This document shows positions 11,754 to 23,089 of a stretch of 64,000 bases of DNA, in pieces. Below the pieces are notes generated by a model. That model did no database searches. It saw only the letters and a program-made list of their open reading frames with translations, and had not been told where the DNA came from. Where the stretch lies: contig MU119255.1 of assembly GCA_014904845.1 (NCBI GenBank), positions 1 to 64,000 of the forward strand, written 5' to 3'. Within the stretch, counting starts at the first letter, position 1, and each line of letters opens with the position of its first letter. A program made the translations under genes and the position numbers. The DNA is from Acephala macrosclerotiorum (lineage: Eukaryota > Ascomycota > Leotiomycetes > Helotiales > Mollisiaceae).

Positions 11754-11765
11754 GATAACGATAAG
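11754..11765 (+). promoter_or_regulatory. Adjacent GATA-factor sites upstream of the ammonium transporter
   Basis: GATAAC and GATAAG lie head to tail about 190 bp before the transporter ATG. AreA/Nit2-type GATA factors bind such paired sites and activate nitrogen-scavenging genes; MEP genes are established targets. The site is seen; binding is inferred. Confidence 0.55.
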
Positions 11766-11951
11766 CAATTTGGAGCTGGTATAAGTCCGGAGCTCCTGCT
11801 CATTGAGAACTTTTTCGGAGCTTGGTCATTTTGCTTGCATTCCCCTCTTACACAGCATCTGCGAAGGCCTCGTCCGACTCCAGTACTCTTTCCAAGAGGA
11901 ATTGAGTAGCGCCCTTCATTTCAAGGACCTGCTTTTCTCACATCACCCAAG

Positions 11952-13464
11952 ATGTATAACGCGACAGACGAAGCGTCATGGATCAACCATGGCGACAACG
12001 CCTGGCAGTTGACAGCTGCTTCTCTTGTCGGTCTCCAAAGTGTACCAGGTTTAGTCGTACTGTAAGCTTTGCCCCCACCAGTTTGGCCCCGCTTTCTCTA
12101 ACACAATACACAGCTACGCTGGTATCATGCGCAGCAAATGGGCCATCAACAGCGCTTTCATGGCTTTTTACGGTTTCGCTGCAACACTCATTGTCTGGGT
12201 TCTCTGGGCCTACAAGGTGGGATTTGGTCAATACATGCTACCCTTCGCTGGTAGACCAGGACCGGTCATGACCATTGATATGGAACTCTCACAATCCAGT
12301 CTCCCATCTGCCGGTCTCAGTCAAGCATTCCCTCTTTCAACGATGGTCTACTTCCAATTTGTCTTCGCAGCAATCACAATCGTCATTATGGCAGGTGCTT
12401 TCCTAGGACGAATGAACTTTACCGCATGGATGATTTTCGTTCCTCTCTGGATCACTTTCTCATATTCGATCGGGGCATACAGTCTCTGGGGAGGTGGATT
12501 CCTTTTCCAACGCGGCGTCATCGATTACTCCGGTGGATATGTCATTCATCTGTCTTCCGGGACAGCAGGTTTCGTAGGCGCACATTGGATCGGGCCTCGT
12601 CTCGCAGCAGACCGAGCAGAAACCCGCCCAAACAACATCCTCTGCGTCCTGATCGGTGCTGGCATCCTCTGGATCGGCTGGAACGGTTTCAACGGAGGAG
12701 ATCCATACTCCGCCAGCGCAGACGCTGGTGTCGCCGTCCTCAACACCAACGTCGCAACCGCCATGTCCCTCCTCTGCTGGACCGCCTGCGACATGATCTA
12801 TTTCAAGAAACCCTCTGTTCTCGGTGCTGTCCAAGGCATGATCACAGGTCTCGTCGCTATCACTCCCGCTGCAGGTGTCGTTGCCGGCTGGGGAGCTATC
12901 GCTATTGGATTCGCGTCCGGCACGATCCCTTGGCTCTCAATGAACATAATGGGCAAGAAAGTTGCATACTTCCAAAAGATCGACGATACGCTTGGTATCT
13001 TCCACACCCACTGCGTCGCAGGTTTCGTCGGCGGATTCTGCGTCGGTCTCTTCGCTACCATTGACGGATGTGCCGCATTCGGTATCTCGAATCTCGGAGG
13101 AGCTGTCGAAGGTAATGGCAAACAAGTCTATATCCAGGTTTACGGTGCGCTGTTCATTATTGCATGGAATATCGTTTGGACTTCGTTGATTATGATGTTC
13201 ATTAAGTATGTCCTCCGCGTCCCGCTGCGGATGACGAATGAACAACTCGAGGCTGGTGATGACGCCGTTCATGGGGAAGCTGCCTATGTCCTTGGTCCCT
13301 GCGAAGCGCATGAGCATTTACTTGCTGGACATTATGTTAAGCGATCTGACACCAGACCCGGGGAGTTGGGGATGGGTGGTATTACTTTGGGACATGATCC
13401 TCATGAGTTGGTCTCGACGGAGAAGAGTGGGCCCAGCACCGACAATGGGGTGAAGAATGAATAG
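11952..13464 (+). CDS. MEP2: Ammonium transporter, MEP2/AMT family
   Basis: Plasma-membrane ammonium uptake protein. Exons 11952-12061 and 12114-13464 (intron 52 nt, GT-AG) join in phase to 486 residues, the normal size. The AMT pore landmarks are present: the twin pore histidines fall at about residue 182 ([14 protein letters not shown]) and 336 ([11 protein letters not shown]). Having His rather than Glu at the first position places it with Mep2-type high-affinity transporters, some of which also signal nitrogen starvation; the signalling role is inference. The carboxy-terminal tail after about residue 395 is cytosolic and acidic. No frameshift or stop. Two GATA sites upstream fit nitrogen repression control. 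Confidence 0.95.
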
Positions 13465-14324
13465 AGGCGTTGCATGAGTGCGAGTGTGTGCTTAATTCTG
13501 GTGTATTGAAATAGGAGGGGAGGAGACTGATACCACTTGGACATATACTATCTACTATTTTCGCATTTAATGGTTATATATATACATCGATTGGCAATGA
13601 AAAAGATCTTTGCCAGCAATATCTCGCCCCAGAAGGCGCACTTAGTGTATATGTTCCACGTGAAGCATTTCATGAAAGTTTTCCCAGTGCACCCGATTGA
13701 TGAAAATGCCAAAGGTACCCCGATTTCGGCACAAATCAATCGACTGGCCATTCCGGTTTCGCTCGAGTAGATTTGGTGTCACGTGCGGGGACTTCTAAAA
13801 GGACATCCCCTAGCAGCTTGATAGAGTAAACCAAACAACATTCTCTTTCCAGAATACAACCAATTGCTGAATATGTGAACGCGCACCTCCTCTCCACCCT
13901 CCCCCTCTGACTCTCAACTTCTAATATCACGTGACGGAAACCGCCTCCTCTTTGCAAGCAGCTGCTCTGGAGGCTCTGAAGACGGCTTTGTTGCGTACCA
14001 TAACTTGCCAGCACTAGTATGAACATAATAATTGATTTAGAATTGATTATCAACTGTTTAGCAACTGTTTAAGAAGCTACTTCTGGGCCATTTTTAAAAA
14101 TGTTTTTAAAAAAATTCTCAAAGCATTTTCTTCTCTACCAAGTACACTCACTGTCTTCTATACTGATAATTGAAAGGATAAAATAATCCCACCTAGTTCA
14201 AGGTCATCTAGTAAAGATGGGTTCCTTCTTTTCCTGTTTAATTGCTAAATGAGAAACTCCGAACCTAGCTTCTCTCCCTTTTTCAGCCTCCATGTTATAT
14301 CAAATACCACACCCCTTATACACT
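13465..14324. other. Intergenic, nothing recognised
   Basis: Contains the transporter 3' UTR and the 3' flank of the NmrA-like gene. Short overlapping ORFs only. Confidence 0.4.
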
Positions 14325-15586
14325 TTATAACAGCCCCCTCATCTTCATATTCTCAAACATCTCCCCTAGTCCCAACCTTTGAATCCCCAGATTTTCAAAA
14401 ACTTCGTTATCCCACGGCTCAGGAATCGCGGTATCGTCTCTTCCATCTTGCGCTTTTTGGTTTGCCAGTAATTCTTTCGCCACATTCACTTGGTCGTGGT
14501 AGTATTTCTGTCCTTTCCTTGCTTCCTCTACTGAACCATGGATCAATTTGTAGGTGACACCTTGGACCTCTTGAAGGATGGTGATTGCGTTCGAGAGGGT
14601 TGTGTTAAGGTTTGGGATCCTGAGCTCGCGACGGCCTGTTTGTTGTTGAGGAGGGGTAAAGGGGAGCAGGAGGGAGGCGACTGTGCAATTCGCGACACTT
14701 CATGACGGTATTTGTCAGCTCCGACCTGACAGTAGAAATAAAAGATAAATGGTACCGAGAAAGGGGAAGGCGTACTATTCCATAGAACTAAAGCCCCATA
14801 CGTTTTCGGGGTCTCCGTAGAAGGCGAATGTTTTGTTCTTGGGATCCATGCCGAATCCTTCGTATATGACCCAGACTTCGATGAAGACGCCGCACATCAC
14901 TATTGTATACCCGAGCGTTGTCGGGTCAGCCATTGCCTATTGGATAAAAATTCCATTGGACGAATGTAGTGAACTCTGCATCCTTGTACTTTAGAGCAGA
15001 GTCGCAAAAGGAGAGGCCCAGAACCATCAAGTCCTGGTTTTCGCTTACTTGAACTCCTTCCCCTCATTCCTCAACTCTTCAGCTCTTTTAGCGAGATGGT
15101 TCCAAGTCAAGTGTTTATCACTGAAATATCGTTCGTGAAGGAATGGTTCACGATCGATATCTCCACCGAATTCGGAGGGGTAGAAATGTGTTACTCCGGA
15201 GGAGATGGCTGCGTCTATTATTTGGGGCTGTAACTTCATCGCTTCATTACCAAGGAGAGAGATCACAGTGTCGAATGCTGCCTCTCTTGCTGTTAGCAAG
15301 CACGTTCCTCACTTAGTGATCTATCGGGTTGAAGTGGATCTGATGGGTAGGTGTACATGCCTCGGTACTGGGAAGGATCGGTGAGGAAACCAGCAAGTAC
15401 CTCAACCTCTTCTTTCTTAAGATGAGCGAAGTTTGAGGCGCGAGAAGACGAGGCCAGAATTCCAATTCGTGAGAAGGAGCCTTTTCGGGAGAGGAGAGCG
15501 GTCATGATTGAGGGTCCGAAGTTGCCTCATGCGCCGAGGATCAGGACTGAAGGTCCCACCGGGGTGTTGGTGGTTAGCCGTACCAT
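14325..15586 (-). pseudogene. NmrA-like/isoflavone-reductase-type NAD(P)-binding protein, disrupted
   Basis: Atypical short-chain dehydrogenase family; members are oxidoreductases or redox-sensing regulators. Four exons (15586-15361, 15289-15049, 14910-14776, 14697-14325) sum to 975 nt with every phase matching, giving a 324-residue ancestral protein. Seen: Rossmann start PSVLILGAxGNFGPS, FDTVISLLGNEAM, THFYPSEFGGDI, YTIVMCGVFIEVWV, GRRELRIPN. Three defects: an in-frame TGA at 15527-15529 (codon 20) inside the glycine-rich cofactor loop; intron 1 begins GC instead of GT (15360); intron 2 ends GG instead of AG (14911-14912), although its branch site gctgac is intact. With the TGA and the broken acceptor the product cannot be complete. 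A lone assembly error would not explain all three. Confidence 0.8.
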
Positions 15587-16083
15587 AGTTGAGTTTGTAG
15601 TCTGGGATTCTGAAAGTCAGGGAGGGGTGTTCGAGTGAGGAAAGGGGCGGGGTTGCTAAGCGAGCTTTCACCTTAGTTTGTTTGGGAGTGAACGTGCAAG
15701 ACCAAGGTTGCGAGGGAGTGCAAAGCTCTAAATCGAAGGGAAAGAGAAGTTATATATGATTTTTTGAGGCAGGACTAAAATGTGTGAAGATTGGGGAATG
15801 CAATGCCGCATCGGGCGAAATTTCGCCCTACAACCTCGGTTGCGGAGAAGAAAATTGTGATCTTCGGGAAGGTGAAAGTTCCTCCGTGTTGACGACGAAA
15901 TGCTTTCCAAATCCGTCAGTTAAACTCAGGTGGTTTATAATTTTATACGTGAGAAGCACGAAAGGGCAAAAGTAACCTGCAACAGACTGCGGAGTAAAGA
16001 TAGTTTGCTGCAAGCAGAGATATGCCCCTTTTCGAGAAGCGAGCGCCGGGGTCGGCTAGGCGGGGTCGTGTGGGAAGATGTTC
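15587..16083. other. Intergenic, nothing recognised
   Basis: Promoter side of the NmrA-like gene. No feature called. Confidence 0.4.
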
Positions 16084-16950
16084 CTAAAGTTCGTGAACAT
16101 CAACAAAGAAGGAAGCGAAAATCTGTAAGACAGTGAATTCGGGTTGATTATTGAAAAAAAAAAAAAATTTCAGTGCTCCAGCCCCAAAGTAATGGCTTCC
16201 ACAATTGAAATCTATCAACCTTGTGACATCTATTGCAGTAGGAACTTCCCCGTTGCCCCAGCACTGGCCATGAATCGAGAGGAACGGACGGCGAAAATTT
16301 TGGTACCTCATAGCTCCCACGTAAATCGCCTCTCCAGATCCTTGGTATTTGGTCATTTTTGGTTCATCGACATTGGCTGCGTCGAGCGGCAACAGGGCGA
16401 CCAGGGCATCGTTCGGGGCTCTATACCCTTGTAGAGAGCCTTCAGCAGCCTGCTGGATAAATCCTATAGTCTTGTCTAGCTCTTGGCCAGCGATGGGGAT
16501 GAGGAAGTGGGCCGACTGTCTATCGGAAGCGCAAGAGTAGATCTCGTGACCCGTGAGACTAAAATTTGTGTCGGATGTTTCGCAAAGCTTTGCTATACCG
16601 GCTAGAAACTTTTTGGTGTTGTGTGCGTTCTTGCTGCTGCTTTCGTCAGGTCGGACCCAATCAGCGAAAGCGCTTCAATTGGATCTAGAACCTAGCCACA
16701 CAATTCCACTTGCCTTGGAAGACAGCTTGCGAGACCGGGAGACTTCTTGAACCATACATCTCCAGAAGCGGCAAAGGAGATATCCCATGCAAGCTGTCCA
16801 CTCGGTCGTGAAATTGGGTAACGCCAATTTGGTACCCACGACGGAAGTTCGGGCGTCGATCTCTGTCTCTCAGTGAAGTGTCGTCGATGTTAAGACAGAG
16901 AGAGTAAATCATATTAGTCTAGAGGACGACATCCTTATGCTCCTGTTAAA
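16084..16950 (-). pseudogene. Unidentified gene remnant with a ~195-codon open 3' part
   Basis: On the minus strand one frame is open from about 16675 to a stop at 16084. It reads as a plausible globular protein (pieces such as FLAGIAKLCETSDTNFSLTG and HEIYSCASDRQSAHFLIPIA). Just upstream, in the same frame, a TGA near 16678 stands where Trp fits, and coding-like text continues in this and other frames to about 16950. A 13-base A run at 16153-16165 lies inside the 3' part. I do not recognise the family. Best read as a decaying gene. Confidence 0.3.
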
Positions 16951-17059
16951 TGTGATCGAGTGCAGTGTGAAGACTTCGACCAATTTGCAAGACGCTGCCA
17001 TTGACCTGTATCGGAACAGTTTCGAGTGGATCTCCCTACGCAAGCTCGACTATAATATC

Positions 17060-19480
17060 TAATTTCCGGTATCGATACAATATTGATACCAGAATCGTAA
17101 AGTATTAGTATTATCAATAAAGTATCGATTCTTAGCGAGCTTATTACATAATATACTCCTTTTTCTCTCTTAAAATAAACTCTATTATTTCCACGAAAAG
17201 TTTTTCTTACGACACTACATTATATAAAGCATTTTTTCTTCGTACGATTACTACTATTACTTTTACTACGTCTATTATTTCTAAACAAACTAATTTCAAA
17301 AAAAAATATTTAAAATTTTACTCTTTTTTCAATATTTTAAACATTCTCGTATTTCAATCGTTTTCGACTCTATTTGCTTTTTATCTCAATTTATTGTACG
17401 ACAAACCTCTAAAAATACTCTTTTTAACTTATCACTTATTAATAAAATTAAAAAAATATTAATAACTATAAATAAAAACTTTAATTAACGTTATTTTTAC
17501 ATATTTTAATACTATTAAACGAAAATTTTTCTTTTATTAAAATCGTACGATTTAAATAAATTATAATCTTTATACTCGTTTTTACTTACAAATCAAACAA
17601 TTACTCAAAGAAATAAAGTAATTCGATTAAAAATATTAAATTCTAATAATTTACAAAACAAATTATCGTACAAAAAAACTAAAAAAATAAATAAAACTAT
17701 AATCTTTTCTTTATACTTTTTTTAAAACTTTTTAATCTTAATTAAAATCGATTTTAATCATTTTTTTAATTAATATATTTTAATATATTTCGTACAATTA
17801 CAAAAATTTAAAATTAATACAATAATATAAACTAAAAATATATTAATTTTTATATAGTAATTATTAAAAACTTTATATATTATTTCAATTCAACGAAAAA
17901 AAAAAAAAAAATTTTTATTTTTATTTTTTTTATATTTAATTTATTATATAAAAATTAATTTAATTATACAAAAAAAAAAAAAATTTTTATTTTTTTTTAA
18001 AAATATTTAATTAAAATATTTATTATAAAAAAAATAAAATGAAAAAAAAATAAAAATAATTCATTAAAAAAAAACAAAAAATTCTTTAATCGTATAAAAC
18101 TTTTTTTAATTTTTAAAAATCAAAATATTTTTTTTAAACTTTTTTTCGTAGTTTTAATAATACTTTTCTATTACAAATTATAAATTAAATAATACAAAAA
18201 ATATTTAATATTAATTATTTTACTTCGTACGATTATCTATTGAAATTAATCTTTTTGTAAGCATATAAAACTTTTTTATTTTTTTAATCAATTTACAAAT
18301 ATAAATTACAATATTATATATTTAATCAAATAAATTTATAAATCTAAATTAAATTTTTATTATTTTTTTTTATTAATTATATAATTCAAAATTATTTAAA
18401 TTAATTATATTCGTAAATAAAAAAATTTATATAATAAAATTAATAATATAATTAAAATAATAAATATATTAATATTTTATTTTTTAAATTAAATTAAATA
18501 TATTTTTTAATTTTTTTTAAATTAATTAATAAAAAATATTATTTTTTATAATAATTTCAAATTTTCGTACAATATTATAATTTTTAAAAACTAATTAAAA
18601 AATAATAAATTAAATTTTTAAATTATAATTAAAAACTTTTTTTAAAATAAAAAAAGTTTTTTATTTTTTTTAATTATACGTAGTAAAATAAATACAAATT
18701 ACTAATAAAAATTAACAATTTAAAAAAATTCAAATATTAAAAAAAATATAAATATATAAAAATACTATTTAAAATATTTATTGTATAATATTTTAATATT
18801 TTTTTTTAAATTTTTTTAATTAAATTAATAATTTTTAAATAAACGATTATAATTTTATTTTTAAAAATTCAATTTAATAAAAAATAAAAAATTTTAATTA
18901 TTCAATAAAACAAAAAAATAAATTTCGTATAATAATAAAAGTAATTAAAATTTTAACGAAAATTAATATATTAAAATAAACTTTTAAAATTTCAATATTA
19001 AATTTTTTTTTTTTACTAATTTTATCAATTTATTAATAATACTATTTTAATTGCTTATTAATCGCTTTTGATTTTTATTTAAAAATTTTTTAATAATAAT
19101 CTAATAATATTTTTTTAAATATTTTTTTATATTTTCTATTATAATAGTATCGTACGACGAACTTTTTATTGAATTAATACAACGAATACAATAAAAATAA
19201 ATTTAATTTTCTTTTTTAATCGAACGACAATAATATTTTTAAGCGAAAAATTTCTATTTCGTATTATAATTTTAAATAATCGTAATTAATTCTATTAAAA
19301 TAAAAACTATAAAAAAAGAATTTAATTTAAATAAAATTTTTTTTTTAAAAATATAATTCAAATAAAATCGTTGTACGAAAAAATAAAAATAAAAAAAATA
19401 AAAATTGTAGAGTACAAAATAAAAAAGCGATATAAAAATCGATTTTTTATCGATACTATATCGATGTCTCAAGTATTGAA
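17060..19480. repeat. AT-rich decayed repeat, strand-skewed (likely a mutated transposon)
   Basis: About 2.4 kb of A/T-rich sequence without genes. On the plus strand C is several times more frequent than G over 17.1-18 kb (for instance line 17401-17460 has nine C and no G), and most Gs are in CpG. Both edges carry tatcgata-like motifs in inverted orientation (about 17069-17085 and 19448-19465), possibly remains of terminal inverted repeats. The short ORFs inside are low-complexity artefacts. Confidence 0.65.
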
Positions 19481-20194
19481 GTCGAGTCTGTTCCCACGTA
19501 TATAACAATGCTTGATAGTCAAGTGCGGTATCGCGAAAGGCAGCAAATAGATCACATCGAATAAGAGTAGATTCGAGGGACTGAGACTCGATGTTCGATT
19601 CCGGAACGACGCGATGATGTATCTTCAGAAGACGAAATTCCTTTCATCAGGGCTAATTGAGAGATATCCTTTACCTATGCTTAGTTGCGACTTAATAAAT
19701 CCTTTGTAAGTTGAGTTAAAGTTGGAAAATTGTAGCCTGAGTAATCTTTTGAACATATCATAGAGCTGAATTAATGGGTGTGAGAGAAGAAGAAGAAGAA
19801 GAAGAAGAAGAATTGTGACTCGAGAGCGAATAAATTCCCGTGACTCCATTGTTCGCTTGGCGGGTGGCGGCTAAGCGACGCCATGTCTTGGCTCGGCCTT
19901 CTCGTTTGAGGAGACTGAATACTATTAAAATAAGCAATAAACTTCGGTACCCAATTAACAGCTGCGATAACACATGAACTTGAAACTTCGACTTTGTTTT
20001 GGGGAGGCTGGGAGCGCGCCCCGTTGCATCGGCAGGAACGCAATAAGGCACACACTCTTAAACTCACATATTTGGGCCCATGATCTGTAGAGCTGCCTCA
20101 AGATCTACCAGCAACTCTAAAATAAGGCTGAAATATCTGCAATCTCCGTCCACACGCATTTTTCGAGGTTCCTAAATTATCCGCACTCTTTAAT
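19481..20194. other. Intergenic, nothing recognised apart from a GAA microsatellite
   Basis: Ordinary composition resumes at 19481. No gene or RNA recognised. Confidence 0.4.
19786..19812 (+). repeat. (AGA)n microsatellite
   Basis: About nine AGA units in a row. Confidence 0.9.
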
Positions 20195-21149
20195 ATGGAT
20201 GCTTGCGGTTTTGTCGGCAACGCCGACATGTACGGCTTAGGTATCCGGGTCGGGTTTTACCTTCAATGGTATAGCACCATCCTAGCCTCCTGGATAGCGC
20301 AGTCCGAAGTTCCCTCGATGCACTTATCCAATTCATTCTTCGTGGCGGCGACTTTCCTCGCACTAGTTATCCAGACCGTGAAAGGAAATTTTAGACCATC
20401 AGAGATCTATATCGTGCTTTTGCTTACATTTGGCGGATCCCCTATTTTGTGCCATTGTATATATGGCGCTTGCTGTCGGGATGTACTCCTAGGCTGGACC
20501 CAACGAGGCACTCGAGAGTGAAGAGTAGCCAAACTTTCAGTGTACTGAACTTCCTGTTATTGATATCGGTGTCAGCGTTTCAGCTGTGGTTCTGGTCGAG
20601 AAGGCTTCGGCGATCAAGCGTGACTGGCTGTCAAGAGTACGGATTCTTCTTTTGGAAGCTTCCATTGAACCGCAGAGGCTTCGTAATTACTAACATTGTC
20701 TTGCATTCTATGCCATTGTTAGTTTGTTTAGCGTTTCTCTTTCTTGCATTAGCGGCGTGGTCAGCATTTACAAGAGAGGGGGTTCGCGGATGGATTAGGT
20801 ATGCTATCCTTTTGCCTCCAAAAGCTCAACTCTAACCACTTCCCAAGCCAGGGGAAAACGTGTACTTCAACTTATCCGAACCTGTGTGAATGTTGTTGTC
20901 GCCGGTTCGGTAACGATAGGGACTAGGCTCACAATCCGATGGAACGATATCAGCGACGTGAGAGATATTTCATCTGCAGGGCAGTTGATCCCAATGGTCC
21001 TCGGAATTGGTCTCTTTTGCCGAGTCATATACAAAGGCGCGTTCCAGTTGAACGAGACATCCACGCACGAATTTTCTGGTCCCACTTGGATGTGCAGCCA
21101 CAAGCGCCGGCTCCGGATCCACCTCAAATGTTCCCCTCAATGGCAGTAA
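20195..21149 (+). pseudogene. Fungal polytopic membrane protein of unknown function, one frameshift
   Basis: Begins [20 protein letters not shown] and has several hydrophobic helices ([73 protein letters not shown]). I recall similar uncharacterised fungal membrane proteins; no function is known to me. The frame shifts by one base near 20434: restoring one base after TFGG gives the expected continuation into [13 protein letters not shown]. Exon 1 ends at 20798; a 53-nt GT-AG intron leads in phase to 20852-21149 (WNDISDVRDISSAGQLIPMVLG...). The C-terminus is uncertain, since an overlapping frame stays open to 21289. Product as read would stop at 20521. Confidence 0.65.
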
Positions 21150-21289
21150 GGATGGTGCCACCGGATGATCTACGACCAGATCGCCTACTACCAGATAGCT
21201 CCGGTTGTCCGCATCCTTTGCTATACCTCCCACCTACTGAGACGGCATTGGGAGACTACCTCAGTCAGCAAAAAAAAAATCACCTATGA

Positions 21290-21615
21290 GGGAACATAAT
21301 GTCTTAAGCACCACCTCATTGTCGCAGTGCTTTGGGGTCGGCGGAGCGGGTTAGGCCGAAAGATCAGTCAAGTATTCGAATGAGTACTCTTTGGAAAATA
21401 TAAATCCTCGAGAAAAAGGGAGGAGCTCTGGCATGCTATCAAGATTGGTCACTTTGTCTCACAACTCCATGCACTTAATGAATATATTACACCTCCAACG
21501 ATAGTGTAGAAATTATGAACCAATATGTTTATCCGATCCAGTATCCTTCAAGTTTATACTTCGATGCCTCAGCCATGCACACGAGTTTTAAGAAATACAA
21601 TTGCCTGTGATACAC
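21290..21615. other. Intergenic, nothing recognised
   Basis: Short gap between the membrane-protein gene and the second HET remnant. Confidence 0.4.
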
Positions 21616-22400
21616 TCATGGCCATGGCTTGGCATATGGAGGAGTGAGGAGGAGATCATGATTCACGCACCTCGTTGCCGACATCGAAATTATCGAAGAG
21701 ATAGATTTGGGTTGGTTTGGCTTCCACCCTGAGACTCGCGACAAGCGATCCAAAAGAATTGAGCGAATAGAGAATGCCGCTCTCAGACTGAAATATTCCC
21801 TCGCAGTCCCATATCGCCTCCGTCGTCGTATAACGTACAGTTCGAGTCCATAAGGTACGCTCTTGAAATGTCCAGGTTCGAGTGGTGACAGGACGCCAGC
21901 CTCCGACTCTGTAGTCATACTCTTTTGCCGGGATCCATAGTCAATGGTTGTCGGTGAGGTTTCACACTCTGGAACCTGAATCGCTTCCACATTCGATCTC
22001 GGCCTCGAGGAAAGGGGATAGAACCATTGGCAGATGATGTTGTTGAAATAGTGATATAAGCGTTGGTGTAGTAGTCGGACATTATCGAAGGTTCTATCTC
22101 CCAATCGCTAGTATCATTCTGAATGATACACAGAGAGTCGATCCAAAGCTAATCGATCTGGTACACCAGGTATGAAGTGACTGATGGCGTCGTACAGCAC
22201 AGAGCGGTATGGAAACCCCTTCTTCCCCGACCAATAGATATTGTCCAGACCGAAGAGCTTCCGCCCATCGACAAATGGTTGAAAGTTGTTACAAATCCTA
22301 ACAGGGTGCCCGTTTGGTGACTCTTCAGTACGCATCGCACGTTCTGTGGGCGGCCTGGATGTGGTCGGTTCCGTCTCTTGCTATTCTCCAATTCGTGAGC
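21616..22400 (-). pseudogene. Second HET-domain gene, heavily disrupted
   Basis: HET motifs are readable only by changing frame. LWIDSLCIIQNDTSDWEIE is at about 22148-22092, followed in the same frame by SIMSDYYTNAYITISTTSS. WTFQERTLWTRTVRYTTTEAIWDCEG lies in another frame near 21870-21790. Upstream, YDAIS and VTSYLVYQ pieces are in two further frames. Several stops interrupt each frame, including one directly before LWID. This is an old, non-functional copy. It is too diverged from the gene at 2.6 kb to be its recent duplicate. Confidence 0.75.
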
Positions 22401-23089
22401 AGCTGGGCAGTTAGTTTGATGGATCAGGAAGCAGCGTAAGAGTTGTAAGCATGAATAAGATAAGGTTGCTGTGCGCGCGATATACGGGAACGGGAAGGTA
22501 GAATAAGCAGGGATTGGAGGTAGGTGAGGCTGTGCAGCGCTACGTTCAATGCGGAGACCCTAATCATCTAATCATAGCACGATATGCTGTATCGCAAACC
22601 ATGAAAGCCGAAATAGGGCATGGTAGGCGAGGCACTGATTCTCTTGACAAAGCCTGGGATGGTAATGACTAGGCTGAGAACAAGTCACTTGTATTTTACA
22701 GGACAATGGCTACCTCAACTAAGTTCAAAGGGAATTAAGGCTGTCCCGAGTCGCCCTTTTCAACCTTCGTCTTGCATTCGGTTCGTCGAACAGCTCTTGG
22801 GCCTCGGCTGAGCGAGTAACTCTAAGATATATATATATCTGACGTACGATGGGAGCAACGTCCTCCTGTGCCCCTGTCGAGACGTAGTTGAGATTGGAAG
22901 AATGAAGAAACCTTTTGTTCAACGCATCTCCCAACCCTTCTTGCACTTTTGGATCACAATATTGTCCTTTAGGGCTTTCGTTAGTCGAGGGGCCCATCTT
23001 AGCCGAGCAGTCCAGACAAGTAGATTAAGATCGCTGCTTCTGTTTCGTGAGGTAAAGTGTGGCTTAAATATCCTATGCCTCGAAACATT
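22401..23089. other. Intergenic; one unassigned minus-strand ORF
   Basis: A 90-codon open frame at 22725-22997 (minus) shows no family mark and is not called. It might be the far 5' part of the HET remnant. Nothing else seen. Confidence 0.35.

Noticed and set aside
19272..19508. 78-codon ORF (minus) in the AT-rich block
   Set aside because: Phe/Tyr/Ile/Lys low-complexity translation of A/T sequence, not coding.
19590..19615. GTTCGATTCCGG, similar to a tRNA T-loop
   Set aside because: The flanking bases do not form a T stem, and no acceptor or anticodon arm could be found upstream.
22725..22997. 90-codon minus-strand ORF
   Set aside because: No family mark; could not be joined in phase to the neighbouring HET remnant.
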